Source: Pseudomonas fluorescens (GTDB taxonomy: Bacteria; Pseudomonadota; Gammaproteobacteria; Pseudomonadales; Pseudomonadaceae). From it: a DNA stretch of 64,000 nt. Position numbers and translations under genes: made by a program. Positions 33,127 to 41,796 of this stretch are shown here, piece by piece. The stretch lies in NCBI RefSeq assembly GCF_902497995.1, contig NZ_CABVII010000028.1, forward strand, positions 1 through 64,000, in the 5' to 3' direction. The notes beneath the pieces were generated by a model. The model was given only the letters and a program-made list of their open reading frames with translations. It was not told where the DNA came from and ran no database searches. Numbering within the stretch: position 1 is the stretch's first letter; every line of letters starts with the position of its first letter.

Positions 33127-35256
33127 TCAGCCGTTGGGCCCTACTGTCGCAACAATGGTCACTTGCTTGTTGTCAGGAATTTCCTGGTACGCCAACACAT
33201 GCAAACCCGGGACGGCGAGTCGGCCAAATCGCGACAGCATCGCGCGAACCGGACCGGCTACCAGCAGAATCACCGGTTGACCTTGCATTTCCTGACGCTG
33301 CGCCGCCTCGATCAACGAACGCTGCAGCTTTTCAGCCATGCTTGGCTCCAGCAGAACGCCCTCTTCCGAGCCTTGTCCCGCCTTCTGCAGACTATTGAGC
33401 AATATTTGTTCCAACCTTGGCTCCAGCGTGATCACTGGCAGCTCGGAGTCAGTGCCTACAATGCTTTGCACGATTGCGCGGGATACGCCGACGCGGACTG
33501 CCGCCACCAGCGCGGCGGTATCTTGACTCTTGTTGGCGTTGTTCGCGATGGCTTCGGCAATGCTGCGAATGTCCCGTACCGGCACCTGTTCGGCCAACAA
33601 CGCCTGCAACACCTTGAGCAGCTGCGACAGCGAGACCACGCCCGGCACCAGTTCCTCAGCCAGTTTTGGCGAGCTTTTGCCCAGTAAATGCATGAGTTGC
33701 TGCACTTCTTCGTGGCCGATCAGCTCACTGGAGTGCTTGTACAGAATCTGGTTCAAGTGGGTTGCCACTACGGTACTGGCATCGACCACGGTATAGCCGA
33801 GCGATTGCGCCTGGGCACGCTGGCTGACTTCGATCCAGACCGCTTCCAGACCGAAAGCCGGATCTTTGGCGTTTATGCCGTTCAACGTACCGTAGACCTG
33901 CCCCGGGTTGATCGCCAGCTCCCGGTCCGGGAAAATTTCCGCTTCGGCCAGGATCACCCCCATCAGGGTCAGGCGATAGGCGCTCGGCGCCAGGTCGAGG
34001 TTGTCACGGATATGCACGGTCGGCATCAGAAAGCCCAGGTCCTGGGACAACTTCTTGCGCACGCCCTTGATCCGCGCCAGCAACTGGCCACCCTGGTTGC
34101 GATCCACCAGCGGAATCAGGCGGTAGCCGACTTCCAGGCCGATCATGTCGATCGGGGTGACGTCGTCCCAGCCCAGCTCCTTGGTTTCCTGGGCGCGGGC
34201 CGGCGATGGCAGCAGCTCCTGCTGGCGCTGCACCTCTTGCAGGGCCTGGACCTTGACGCTGTTCTGCTTCTTCCAGAACAGGTACGCGCCGCCAGCCGCC
34301 AGGGCCGCCATGCTGAGAAAGGAGAAGTGCGGCATGCCGGGCACCAGGCCCATCACTGCCATCAAACCCGCCGCGACCGCCAAGGCTTTCGGCGAGGCGA
34401 ACATCTGCCGGTTGATCTGCTTGCCCATGTCTTCGGAACCGGAAGCACGGGTCACCATGATCGCGGCGGCTGTCGATAACAGCAGTGATGGCAATTGCGC
34501 CACCAAACCGTCACCGATGGTCAACAGCGCGTACACCTTGCCGGCGTCGCCGAAGGTCATGCCGTGCTGGAAGATCCCGACCGCCATGCCACCGATCAGG
34601 TTGATGAACAGAATCAACAGCCCGGCGATGGCGTCACCGCGCACGAACTTGCTGGCACCGTCCATGGAGCCGTAGAACTCGGCCTCCTGGGCGACTTCGG
34701 AGCGTCTAGCCTTGGCCTGGTTCTGGTCGATCAAACCGGCGTTCAGGTCGGCGTCGATCGCCATTTGTTTGCCCGGCATGGCATCGAGGGTGAAACGCGC
34801 GCTCACCTCGGAAATCCGCCCGGCACCCTTGGTCACCACGACGAAGTTGATGATCATCAAAATCGCGAAGACCACGATACCGACCACGTAGTTACCGCCG
34901 ATCACCACCTCTCCGAAGGCCTGGATCACCTTGCCGGCGGCGGCGTGACCGTCCTGGCCATGGAGCATCACCACCCGTGTCGAGGCCACGTTCAACGCCA
35001 GCCGCAGCAACGTCGCCACCAGCAGGATGGTCGGGAACACCGCAAAATCCAGTGGCCGCAAGGCGTAGACGCAAACCAATAGGACGACGATGGACAAGGC
35101 GATATTGAACGTGAAAAACACGTCCAGCAGGAACGGCGGCATCGGCAACATCATCATCGCCAGCATGACCAGCAGCAACAACGGCACGCCCAGATTGCCC
35201 CGACTCAAGTCGGCGACGTTGGTGCGGGCAGTGTTGAGTAGCTGAGAGCGATCCAC
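33127..35256 (-). CDS. flhA: Flagellar export gate protein FlhA
   Basis: 709 residues, full length. Eight hydrophobic segments fill the N-terminal half, with the FHIPEP-family loop RFTLDAMPGKQMAIDADLNAG (about 147-167), and the cytosolic chaperone-docking domain fills the C-terminal half. The start is GTG 35256 (GTGGATCGC). A sigma-54 type promoter lies about 65 bases upstream. Its usual neighbour flhB is displaced by about 2.6 kb of accessory DNA. Confidence 0.95.
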   Translation of the reverse strand: MDRSQLLNTARTNVADLSRGNLGVPLLLLVMLAMMMLPMPPFLLDVFFTFNIALSIVVLLVCVYALRPLDFAVFPTILLVATLLRLALNVASTRVVMLHGQDGHAAAGKVIQAFGEVVIGGNYVVGIVVFAILMIINFVVVTKGAGRISEVSARFTLDAMPGKQMAIDADLNAGLIDQNQAKARRSEVAQEAEFYGSMDGASKFVRGDAIAGLLILFINLIGGMAVGIFQHGMTFGDAGKVYALLTIGDGLVAQLPSLLLSTAAAIMVTRASGSEDMGKQINRQMFASPKALAVAAGLMAVMGLVPGMPHFSFLSMAALAAGGAYLFWKKQNSVKVQALQEVQRQQELLPSPARAQETKELGWDDVTPIDMIGLEVGYRLIPLVDRNQGGQLLARIKGVRKKLSQDLGFLMPTVHIRDNLDLAPSAYRLTLMGVILAEAEIFPDRELAINPGQVYGTLNGINAKDPAFGLEAVWIEVSQRAQAQSLGYTVVDASTVVATHLNQILYKHSSELIGHEEVQQLMHLLGKSSPKLAEELVPGVVSLSQLLKVLQALLAEQVPVRDIRSIAEAIANNANKSQDTAALVAAVRVGVSRAIVQSIVGTDSELPVITLEPRLEQILLNSLQKAGQGSEEGVLLEPSMAEKLQRSLIEAAQRQEMQGQPVILLVAGPVRAMLSRFGRLAVPGLHVLAYQEIPDNKQVTIVATVGPNG

Positions 35257-35318
35257 CGGTTTTTCCCCGTGCCTTTAAAGCGAACTTTTGACGCCAGATG
35301 CCGGCGTAGAGGGGGTAC

Positions 35319-35335
35319 TGCAAGAAACCTTCCAA
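35319..35335 (-). promoter_or_regulatory. Sigma-54 promoter for flhA
   Basis: On the minus strand TTGGAAGGTTTCTTGCA has GG and GC exactly 10 bases apart and an excellent TTGC -12 element. It lies 63 bases before the flhA GTG. In Pseudomonas this operon is FleQ/RpoN dependent, which agrees. Confidence 0.65.
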
Positions 35336-35396
35336 CTTTTGCGGGGGGTTGAAACAGAGGGGTTTATTCGGGGATTTGCGGTGCCATGGCTGGCCT

Positions 35397-35488
35397 CTTC
35401 GCGGGCAAGCCCGCTCCCACAAGGTTCTGTGTTGACCGGTGATCTTGCGGTCATCCCCGATCCTGTGGGAGCCGGGCTTGCCCGCGAT
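35397..35488. repeat. REP inverted pair upstream of flhA
   Basis: cttcgcgggcaagcccgctc (from 35397) and its inverse gagccgggcttgcccgcg (35469-35487) flank about 45 bases. It marks the border between the flhA promoter region and the Rhs insert. Confidence 0.82.
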
Positions 35489-35644
35489 GAGGCCGGTACT
35501 GCCAGCGAATATTTCGGAAAGTAAGTTACAGATCAGCATATTGAACGCACAAACACAGCGTACCTATCAGTTCTGCTAGTACCCAACCCTTGCCAAACCG
35601 CCAATACTGAGTTCCCGCACTTCGGACCTTCGGAGCAACCACCC

Positions 35645-36751
35645 ATGCCATCTTCGCGCGAGACCGTACTCTGCCAATACCACTACGATCCCCTTGATCG
35701 ACTGACCAGTCATGCCCTGCCAGATACCCCCGAGCGCCAGCGCTTTTACTGCAAAAGCAGGCTGGCGACCGAAATACAGGGGGCGATGCGCTATTCAATC
35801 GTCCAGCATGGCGAGCAGTTGCTGGCGCAACAGCGAAGTGAGGGTGATGCGCCTGATACCACGTTGTTGGTCACCGATCAGCAGCGTTCGGTGTTGCAGG
35901 CGCTCAAGGCCGAACGTCCAAGACATCCTATCGCCTATTCGCCTTATGGCCACCGTTCTGTTGACAGCGGATTACTCAGCCTGCTTGGCTTCAACGGCGA
36001 ACGGCCGGATCCGGTGACTGGGTGTTATTTGTTGGGGAATGGGTATAGGGCGTTTAATCCGGTGCTGATGCGGTTTAATAGTCCGGACAATTTGAGTCCT
36101 TTTGGGAAGGGTGGGTTGAATGCGTATGCGTATTGTGCAGGAGATCCTATCAGCAGGGCGGATCCGACAGGGCATGGATTTATAAAAAGCCTTGTTAGCG
36201 TTATGTCAACAAACACAACCCCAATAGCAGAAAACACAATAGATGCATTGCGTCTGACAAAAAGACATCTTGGCACCACAACAGAGTTAAGAAAAGTGGC
36301 AGCCAAAAAAAATACAACAGCCGAAGCGCTTGTAATTAGCGAGACTATCAATAGGGAGATGGAGAGTATAGCTAGGGAATTCAGTTATCTTGAAAAACCC
36401 GGATTTAGAATAACCAAGATTCAAGACATAAACAAGATCTACGCCGATACCACAAAAACCGTAGGCAAGCATGTCGAAATCCTTCGTGAACTTAGATATA
36501 AAAATAAATATTTACTAAGCGGCGATACGCTAGCCAACAGCAAAAAGACTCTTGACAGAAGCAACCAATTCCTGAACGACGATGCTTTGCGAGTTACCGA
36601 GGCAAGGATAAAACGCTTCAACAGGGATAAAGTTCTTAATTATACGCGTGACACCCCACCCCATTATGAAGAGCAACTTTTCAATAGTAGATCTGACTCA
36701 CCAAGCGCCTCCAACAATCAAGTCCGGGGGGGAATAGCTTCAACCGCTTAA
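35645..36751 (+). CDS. Orphan Rhs core-domain protein with variable C-terminal tip
   Basis: 368 residues. Residues 10-177 are the end of an Rhs barrel: YHYDPLDRLTSHALPDTPER, AYSPYGHRS, LLGFNGERPDPVTGCYLLGNG, YRAFNPVLMRFNSPDNLSPF and ADPTGH (173-178). There is no N-terminal repeat array and no signal, so it is a short orphan tip. After ADPTGH (about base 36175) the DNA turns markedly AT-rich and codes for a Lys/Arg/Asn-rich helical region of unknown fold, as in polymorphic toxin C-termini. No open frame suitable for an immunity protein follows. It sits between flhA and flhB, opposite in strand to both. Confidence 0.82.
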   Translation: MPSSRETVLCQYHYDPLDRLTSHALPDTPERQRFYCKSRLATEIQGAMRYSIVQHGEQLLAQQRSEGDAPDTTLLVTDQQRSVLQALKAERPRHPIAYSPYGHRSVDSGLLSLLGFNGERPDPVTGCYLLGNGYRAFNPVLMRFNSPDNLSPFGKGGLNAYAYCAGDPISRADPTGHGFIKSLVSVMSTNTTPIAENTIDALRLTKRHLGTTTELRKVAAKKNTTAEALVISETINREMESIAREFSYLEKPGFRITKIQDINKIYADTTKTVGKHVEILRELRYKNKYLLSGDTLANSKKTLDRSNQFLNDDALRVTEARIKRFNRDKVLNYTRDTPPHYEEQLFNSRSDSPSASNNQVRGGIASTA

Positions 36752-37130
36752 TGAAGCAAGCCATAGAAAAAGAAGACACCCATTAACCGATCTCGGGTCA
36801 TAGTTAAAAACCGCCGCGTCCAGCAGTCCCAATAAGCTCACTTGGTAGACGACCCGATTACAACACACTCAGGCGGTGACAGGCGGCCAGCCGCTTCGAG
36901 ATCAAAAGATCGCAGCCTTCGGCAGCTCCTACACAGGTATTGCGTACACCCTGTAGGAGCTGTCGAAGGCTGCGATCTTTTGATTTTAAACACCCATGTT
37001 TAATCGACATCTCCAGACACTTACAGAGCCTACACAAGCTTGCGCCGCAGCCTACGACTACGCCAGAATCCGCCGGCTTGTGCGCCTGAGGGCCGGGCTT
37101 TATCGTTTCACGGTCGCTGAAAACAGCGAT
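36752..37130. other. Non-coding stretch after the Rhs gene
   Basis: Contains the REP-like hairpin at 36902-36984 and no credible gene on either strand. The first 90 bases after the Rhs stop are still AT-rich. Confidence 0.5.
36902..36984. repeat. Long near-perfect hairpin repeat of a second REP type
   Basis: tcaaaagatcgcagccttcg and following bases pair with cgaaggctgcgatcttttga; each arm is about 33 bases with one mismatch and includes the gcagctcctacaggg core. The sequence type differs from the other REP pairs of the window. It has A/T runs at both ends, so it could also terminate transcription in both directions. Confidence 0.85.
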
Positions 37131-37340
37131 CGGGTTTGGTAGCCCGCCGTTCACACATGGCGCATAGCGTCACCTTGTCCAAGTGCTTTATCGGCACTTG
37201 TTTTATGGTGGCTGTGCGCAGGGCGCCCTCGGGCGCGCCGGTTTTTCCATGTGGGCCGGTCTACCAACCTGCGTATGGCCGCCACCTTTCGTTTGGTAGC
37301 GATGGTGATGGCTCTTCCAATTACATATGGAGTTCCATCT
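37131..37340 (+). promoter_or_regulatory. Structured leader (possible pseudoknot) of the DUF6124-like gene
   Basis: About 210 bases of leader before ATG 37341. CTACCAA (37261-37267) can pair with TTGGTAG (37293-37299). The enclosed loop holds GGCCGCCACC (37277-37286), which can pair with GGTGATGGC (37304-37312) outside, giving an H-type pseudoknot. A second TTTGGTAG at 37135-37142 offers a competing partner for CTACCAA. Simple hairpins AAGTGC/GCACTT (37181-37199) and the GC-rich GGGCGCCCTCGGGCGCGCC (37221-37239) lie between. This is seen directly as base complementarity; function as cis-acting RNA is inferred. Confidence 0.5.
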
Positions 37341-37703
37341 ATGTTCAAAGTAACGCCCAACCCGCCGGAAACCGAAGACGTTTCCCCAGACACCTCAATC
37401 GATCCGCAAAAACTCCACGAAGCCGCCGACCGCGCGCTCGATGAGTACATCAACCTGTCCGCCCGCATAAACGCCACTGCGCGAAAGCCCAGCACGATGT
37501 TCGTCATTGCGCCTGGTATCGATACTGAAAGCCTGTTGGCCCATGCCTGCGAGTCGCTGGCGTCGGCCAGGGTCGTGGCGGATGATTTTGCTGGATGTCT
37601 GAAGGGTTCTCAGCGCAATACGATGATGGCCATTGCGCAGATGATCATGCTCGGCGAATTGGCGGTGAATCGCGCGCTGGATAATATCGATCCACAGGGC
37701 TAG
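37341..37703 (+). CDS. DUF6124-like small protein
   Basis: 120 residues, no membrane segment. N-terminus MFKVTPNPPETEDVS is followed by the helical core DPQKLHEAADRALDEYINLS, MFVIAPGIDTESLLAHACES and IAQMIMLGELAVNRALDNI. This matches a family of small proteins found in many fluorescent pseudomonads, often in several copies. Function unknown. I start at ATG 37341 because the frame upstream (to 37251) translates the structured leader. It lies in the accessory insert between flhA and flhB, ahead of a perfect palindrome. Confidence 0.78.
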   Translation: MFKVTPNPPETEDVSPDTSIDPQKLHEAADRALDEYINLSARINATARKPSTMFVIAPGIDTESLLAHACESLASARVVADDFAGCLKGSQRNTMMAIAQMIMLGELAVNRALDNIDPQG

Positions 37704-37739
37704 ACAGGGCGATGCGGGCTTGAGTCAAAGCGCAATTCC

Positions 37740-37829
37740 TGTGGGAGCGGGCTTGCTCGCGAAGAGGGAGTGTCAGTCGGCACTCATGTCGCCTGACACT
37801 CCCTCTTCGCGAGCAAGCCCGCTCCCACA
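37740..37829. repeat. Perfect 37-bp inverted REP pair
   Basis: Arms beginning tgtgggagcgggcttgctcg and extending through cgaagagggagtgtcag are exact inverse complements, with a 16-base loop. It lies between the converging DUF6124-like gene and flhB and may end both transcripts. Confidence 0.88.
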
Positions 37830-37862
37830 GGTTTTGCGTGTTGGCTGAGTCGTTTGGACTGG

Positions 37863-39002
37863 TCAGGCATCGCGGCGCAGGTCTGGCGGAATTGGTAGAT
37901 CATCCTTGAGTGGGTCTGGTCGTTTGCCTTTGCCTGCGCGGTGCTGGCGGATCTGGTAGACGTAGGCCAATACCTGCGCAACGGCGAGATAGAGTCCGCC
38001 CGGGATTTCCTGTTCAAGCTCGGTGGAGTAGTAGATCGACCGCGCCAGCGCCGGGGATTCGAGCAACATCACTTCGTTGGCCACGGCAATCTCGCGCATC
38101 TTCAACGCCAGGAAATCAGTGCCCTTTGCCACCAGCATCGGCGCGCCGCCCTTGTCCGGGTCGTACTTGAGTGCCACGGCGTAGTGGGTCGGGTTGGTGA
38201 TGACCACGTCGGCGTCCGGAATGGCGGCCATCATCCGGCGCTGGGACATTTCCCGCTGCAGTTGACGAATCCGTTGTTTAACTTCTGGCCGCCCTTCCTG
38301 GTCCTTGTGCTCGTCGCGAATTTCCTGCTTGGTCATCTTCAGCTTTTTGGCGCTTTCCCACAGCTGCACCGGCACGTCCACGGCGGCGATGATGATCAGG
38401 CCGCAGGCCATCCACAACGTGCTCCAGCCGACCACTTGCAGGCTGTGGATGATGGCCATGTCCAGCGGTTCATGGGCGATGCGCTGCAGGTCGTCGATGT
38501 CCGAGGACAACACGGCCAGCGCTACGAACAGGATGATGAAAAACTTCGCCAGGGCCTTGAGCAGTTCCACCACGGCCTTGGACGAGAACATGCGTTTGAG
38601 GCCCGCGCCGGGGTTCATGCGGCTGAACTTGGGGGCCATGGTGCCGGCGGAGAATAACCAGCCGCCCAGGGAGATGGGGCCGATCAGCGCCGCCAGCAGC
38701 AAGGTGATCATCACCGGCTGGATCGCCAGCAACGCAATCAACCCCGAGTGCAGCAGGTAGGTGCCCATGGCGCGCTGGTCCAGCACCACCTCCCGCGACA
38801 GCGAGAAGTTCAGGCGCATCAATTCCATCAAGTCCTGGGCCAGCGCCCCGCCGAAGATCAGCAGCGCACCGGCACCGGCGAGCATGATCGCCAGGGTGTT
38901 GAGCTCCTTGGAGCGGGCAATCTCGCCCTTCTCCCGGGCGTCCTTTTTCTTTTTTTCCGTGGGGTCTTCTGTCTTGTCCTGACCGCTTTCGCTTTCTGCC
39001 AT
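37863..39002 (-). CDS. flhB: Flagellar export switch protein FlhB
   Basis: 379 residues, full length. A charged N-terminus (GQDKTEDPTEKKKKDAREKG) is followed by four membrane helices and the cytosolic domain with the autocleavage motif NPTHYAVALKYDP (about residues 268-280). It switches export from rod/hook to filament substrates. It is 3 bases after fliR, at the end of the fliL-flhB operon. Confidence 0.96.
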   Translation of the reverse strand: MAESESGQDKTEDPTEKKKKDAREKGEIARSKELNTLAIMLAGAGALLIFGGALAQDLMELMRLNFSLSREVVLDQRAMGTYLLHSGLIALLAIQPVMITLLLAALIGPISLGGWLFSAGTMAPKFSRMNPGAGLKRMFSSKAVVELLKALAKFFIILFVALAVLSSDIDDLQRIAHEPLDMAIIHSLQVVGWSTLWMACGLIIIAAVDVPVQLWESAKKLKMTKQEIRDEHKDQEGRPEVKQRIRQLQREMSQRRMMAAIPDADVVITNPTHYAVALKYDPDKGGAPMLVAKGTDFLALKMREIAVANEVMLLESPALARSIYYSTELEQEIPGGLYLAVAQVLAYVYQIRQHRAGKGKRPDPLKDDLPIPPDLRRDA

Positions 39003-39005
39003 GAC

Positions 39006-39788
39006 TCAGCGCGCCCGTGCCAGTTCGCGTAACCACTGCAAGGCCTCGGAGGCCAGCGGTTGATACTGGTTGATGATGTCCGCCAACCCGACCCAGACGA
39101 TGAACAGCCCGAGCACCAGGGTCAGCGGGAAACCGATGGAGAAGATGTTCAGCTGCGGCGCCGCCCGGGTCATCACGCCAAACGCGATGTTGACCACCAG
39201 CAGCGCGGTGATCGCCGGCAGCACCAGCAACAGCGCCGCGCCCAGGACCCAGCCGAGCTTGCCGGCCAGGTCCCAGAAATGATTAACCACCAACCCGCTG
39301 CCGACCGGCAAGGTGGTGAAGCTTTCAGTGAGGATTTCGAACACCACCAGATGGCCGTTCATGGACAGGAACAGCAGCGTGACCAGCATGGTGAAGAACT
39401 GCCCGATCACCGCCACCGAGACGCCGTTGGTGGGGTCGACCATCGAGGCGAAGCCCATGCCCATCTGAATGGAAACGATCTGCCCGGCGACCACGAAGGC
39501 TTGGAAGAACAGCTGCAAGGCAAACCCCAGCACCGCGCCGATGAGGATCTGCTCGGCAATCAGCAGCAGCCCGCTCAAGTCCAGCGCGTTGACCGGCGGC
39601 ATCGGCGGCAGGCCCGGGACGATCACCACCGTGATCGCCAGGGCGAAGTACAGGCGCACGCGCACGGGCACCAGGGTCGTGCCCACGATCGGCATCACCA
39701 TCAGCAACGCCCCCACGCGAAACAGCGGCAACATGAAGGTCGCGACCCAGGTGCTGATCTGGGTATCGGTCAGCTGTAACAGCGACAT
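39006..39788 (-). CDS. fliR: Flagellar export gate protein FliR
   Basis: 260 residues with six hydrophobic segments. The motif FRVGALLMVMPIVG, QMGMGFASMVDP and the C-terminal FPLTLVLGLFIVWVGL are typical. It forms the export gate with FliP and FliQ. It is 3 bases after fliQ. Confidence 0.95.
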   Translation of the reverse strand: MSLLQLTDTQISTWVATFMLPLFRVGALLMVMPIVGTTLVPVRVRLYFALAITVVIVPGLPPMPPVNALDLSGLLLIAEQILIGAVLGFALQLFFQAFVVAGQIVSIQMGMGFASMVDPTNGVSVAVIGQFFTMLVTLLFLSMNGHLVVFEILTESFTTLPVGSGLVVNHFWDLAGKLGWVLGAALLLVLPAITALLVVNIAFGVMTRAAPQLNIFSIGFPLTLVLGLFIVWVGLADIINQYQPLASEALQWLRELARAR

Positions 39789-39791
39789 GGC

Positions 39792-40061
39792 TTAGCCGAT
39801 GACCTGGGGAATACTGCCGTACAACTGCAGGATGTATTCCATGAAGGTCTGCACCAGCCACGGGCCGGCCACGATCAGCGTCACCAGCATCACCAGCAGG
39901 CGCGGCAGGAAGCTCAGGGTCTGTTCGTTGATCTGGGTCGCCGCCTGGAACATCGCCACCAACAGCCCCACCAGCAGACTCGGGATCACCAGCACGGCGA
40001 CCATCACGGTGGTCAGCCACAGCGCTTCCCGGAAGATGTCGACGGCCACTTCCGGGGTCAT
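39792..40061 (-). CDS. fliQ: Flagellar export gate protein FliQ
   Basis: 89 residues, two membrane helices: LWLTTVMVAVLVIPSLLVGLL and LVMLVTLIVAGPWLVQTFMEY, with the conserved AATQINEQTLSFLP loop between. It overlaps fliP by 4 bases. Confidence 0.96.
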   Translation of the reverse strand: MTPEVAVDIFREALWLTTVMVAVLVIPSLLVGLLVAMFQAATQINEQTLSFLPRLLVMLVTLIVAGPWLVQTFMEYILQLYGSIPQVIG

Positions 40062-40816
40062 GGCGAGACACCGCCGAAGCTGCTGGCCAGGGTGCCGATG
40101 ATCAACGCCCAGCCATCCACCAGCACGAACAGCATGATCTTGAACGGCAGGGAAATGATCAGCGGCGACAGCATCATCATGCCCATGGCCATCAGCACAC
40201 TGGCCACGACCAGGTCGATGATCAGGAAGGGAATGAAGATCATGAAGCCGATCTGGAACGCGGTTTTCAGCTCGGAGGTGACAAAGGCCGGCACCAGGAT
40301 GGTCAGCGGCGCCTGATCCGGCGAGGCGATGTCGGTGCGCTTGGACAGGCGCATGAACAGCTCCAGGTCGCTGCTGCGGGTCTGGGCCAGCATGAAGTCC
40401 TTGATCGGCACCTGGGCCTTGGCCACGGCATCCTGGGCCGTAAGTTTTTCCGCCAGATAGGGTTGCAAGGCGTCCTGATTCACCCGCTCGAACACCGGCG
40501 CCATGATGAACAGGGTCAGGAACAGCGCCATGCCCGTGAGGATCTGGTTCGACGGCGTCTGCTGCAGGCCCAGGGCCTGGCGCAGGATCGAGAAGACGAT
40601 GATGATCCGGGTGAAACTGGTCATCAGCATGACGAACGCCGGGATGAAGCTCAGCGCGGTCATGATCAGCAGGATTTGCAGGCTGACCGAGTATTCCTGG
40701 GCGCCCTCGGCATTGGTGCCCAGGGTGATCGCCGGGATCGACAACGGATCGGCGGAGTACGCCAGCGGCGCAGCCAGCATCAGGGCCAGCGTCAGGACCA
40801 TGCGTAACCCGGCCAT
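40058..40816 (-). CDS. fliP: Flagellar export gate protein FliP
   Basis: 252 residues. It has a cleavable signal peptide (MAGLRMVLTLALMLAAPLAYS), then FTRIIIVFSILRQALGLQQTPSNQ, the periplasmic loop, and FIPFLIIDLVVASVLMAMGM, the FliP signature. ATG 40816 overlaps the fliO stop as TAATG. Confidence 0.96.
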   Translation of the reverse strand: MAGLRMVLTLALMLAAPLAYSADPLSIPAITLGTNAEGAQEYSVSLQILLIMTALSFIPAFVMLMTSFTRIIIVFSILRQALGLQQTPSNQILTGMALFLTLFIMAPVFERVNQDALQPYLAEKLTAQDAVAKAQVPIKDFMLAQTRSSDLELFMRLSKRTDIASPDQAPLTILVPAFVTSELKTAFQIGFMIFIPFLIIDLVVASVLMAMGMMMLSPLIISLPFKIMLFVLVDGWALIIGTLASSFGGVSP

Positions 40817-41271
40817 TACTGCTTATCCTTCTGATCCTTGCCCATCAGCTCCATCAGGCGCTGGGCAAACTCGGGGGTGGTCTTCCCGGTGCTCGGCACC
40901 TGCACGGGCTCCTTGAGCACATGCAGGGCGGTGATGCTGCCGGGACTGAGGCCGAGCAGAATCTGCTCGTTGCCGACCTGCACCAGCATCAGCCGGTCAC
41001 GCGGACCGAGCGCGCGGGAACCGATCAGCTCGATCACCTGCCCTTTGCCCGCCGGTCCGGCCTGCTGCACCCGGCGCAGCAGCCAGGCGAGGAAGAAAAT
41101 CAGCCCCAGCACCAGCAGCAAGCCGAACACCAGCTGCGTCAATTGCCCGGCCACACCGCTGCTGACCGCCGGTGCCGCAGCCGCGGCGGCAGTCGCCACC
41201 GGCTCGGCCGCCAGCACGTTGAACGGCAAGGCCAGCGCCAACCCTGGTAAAGCCCTTAGAACCTTTTTCAC
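40816..41271 (-). CDS. fliO: Flagellar export assembly factor FliO
   Basis: 151 residues. A signal-like N-terminus (MKKVLRALPGLALALPFNVLA) and an Ala-rich stretch precede one helix (LTQLVFGLLLVLGLIFFLAWLL) and a small cytosolic domain (RDRLMLVQVGNEQILLGLSPG). The start is GTG 41271, directly after the fliN stop. It helps assemble the FliP ring. Confidence 0.93.
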   Translation of the reverse strand: MKKVLRALPGLALALPFNVLAAEPVATAAAAAAPAVSSGVAGQLTQLVFGLLLVLGLIFFLAWLLRRVQQAGPAGKGQVIELIGSRALGPRDRLMLVQVGNEQILLGLSPGSITALHVLKEPVQVPSTGKTTPEFAQRLMELMGKDQKDKQ

Positions 41272-41727
41272 TTAGCGCAGCTTCTTGATGCGTTCGCTTG
41301 GGCTGATCACGTCGGTCAGGCGGATGCCGAACTTCTCGTTGACCACCACCACTTCGCCGTGGGCGATGAGCGTGCCGTTGACCAGGACGTCCAGTGGCTC
41401 ACCGGCCAGGCGATCGAGCTCGATCACCGAACCCTGGTTGAGTTGCAGCAGGTTGCGGATATTGATCTCGGTGTTGCCGACTTCCATGGAGATCGACACC
41501 GGGATGTCGAGGATCACGTCCAGGTTCGGACCGTCAAGGGTCACCGGATGATGGTTTTTCGGCACGCCGCCAAATTCTTCCATCGGCAGACGATTGGACG
41601 ACGACCTGGCAGCACCGGCAGCCAGCAAGGCGTCGATGTCGGCCTGCCCGTCACCGGCTTCTTCGAGGGCCGCAGCCCATTCATCAGCCAGAGCCTGGTC
41701 GTCCCGGGTGTGCATATTGTTAATCAT
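41272..41727 (-). CDS. fliN: Flagellar motor switch protein FliN
   Basis: 151 residues, with the SpoA/SURF1 C-ring domain at the C-terminus: LDVILDIPVSISMEVGNTEI, LLQLNQGSVIELDRLAGEPL, VLVNGTLIAHGEVVVVNEKFGIRLTDV. The acidic N-terminus ADEWAAALEEAGDGQADID is typical. ATG 41727 has GAGG 7 bases upstream; ATG 41730 is also possible. FliN binds FliM and the FliH export ATPase complex. Confidence 0.95.
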   Translation of the reverse strand: MINNMHTRDDQALADEWAAALEEAGDGQADIDALLAAGAARSSSNRLPMEEFGGVPKNHHPVTLDGPNLDVILDIPVSISMEVGNTEINIRNLLQLNQGSVIELDRLAGEPLDVLVNGTLIAHGEVVVVNEKFGIRLTDVISPSERIKKLR

Positions 41728-41796
41728 CATGTGTCCTCGGCGGGCAACCCTTTCAAGTGGAAGCCGTCAGTTAAAAGCGAATGTGCAACGCGCCGG

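Noticed and set aside
36752..37130. Search for an Rhs immunity gene
   Set aside because: No frame above about 60 codons with a start and ribosome site; the largest frames overlap the REP hairpin.
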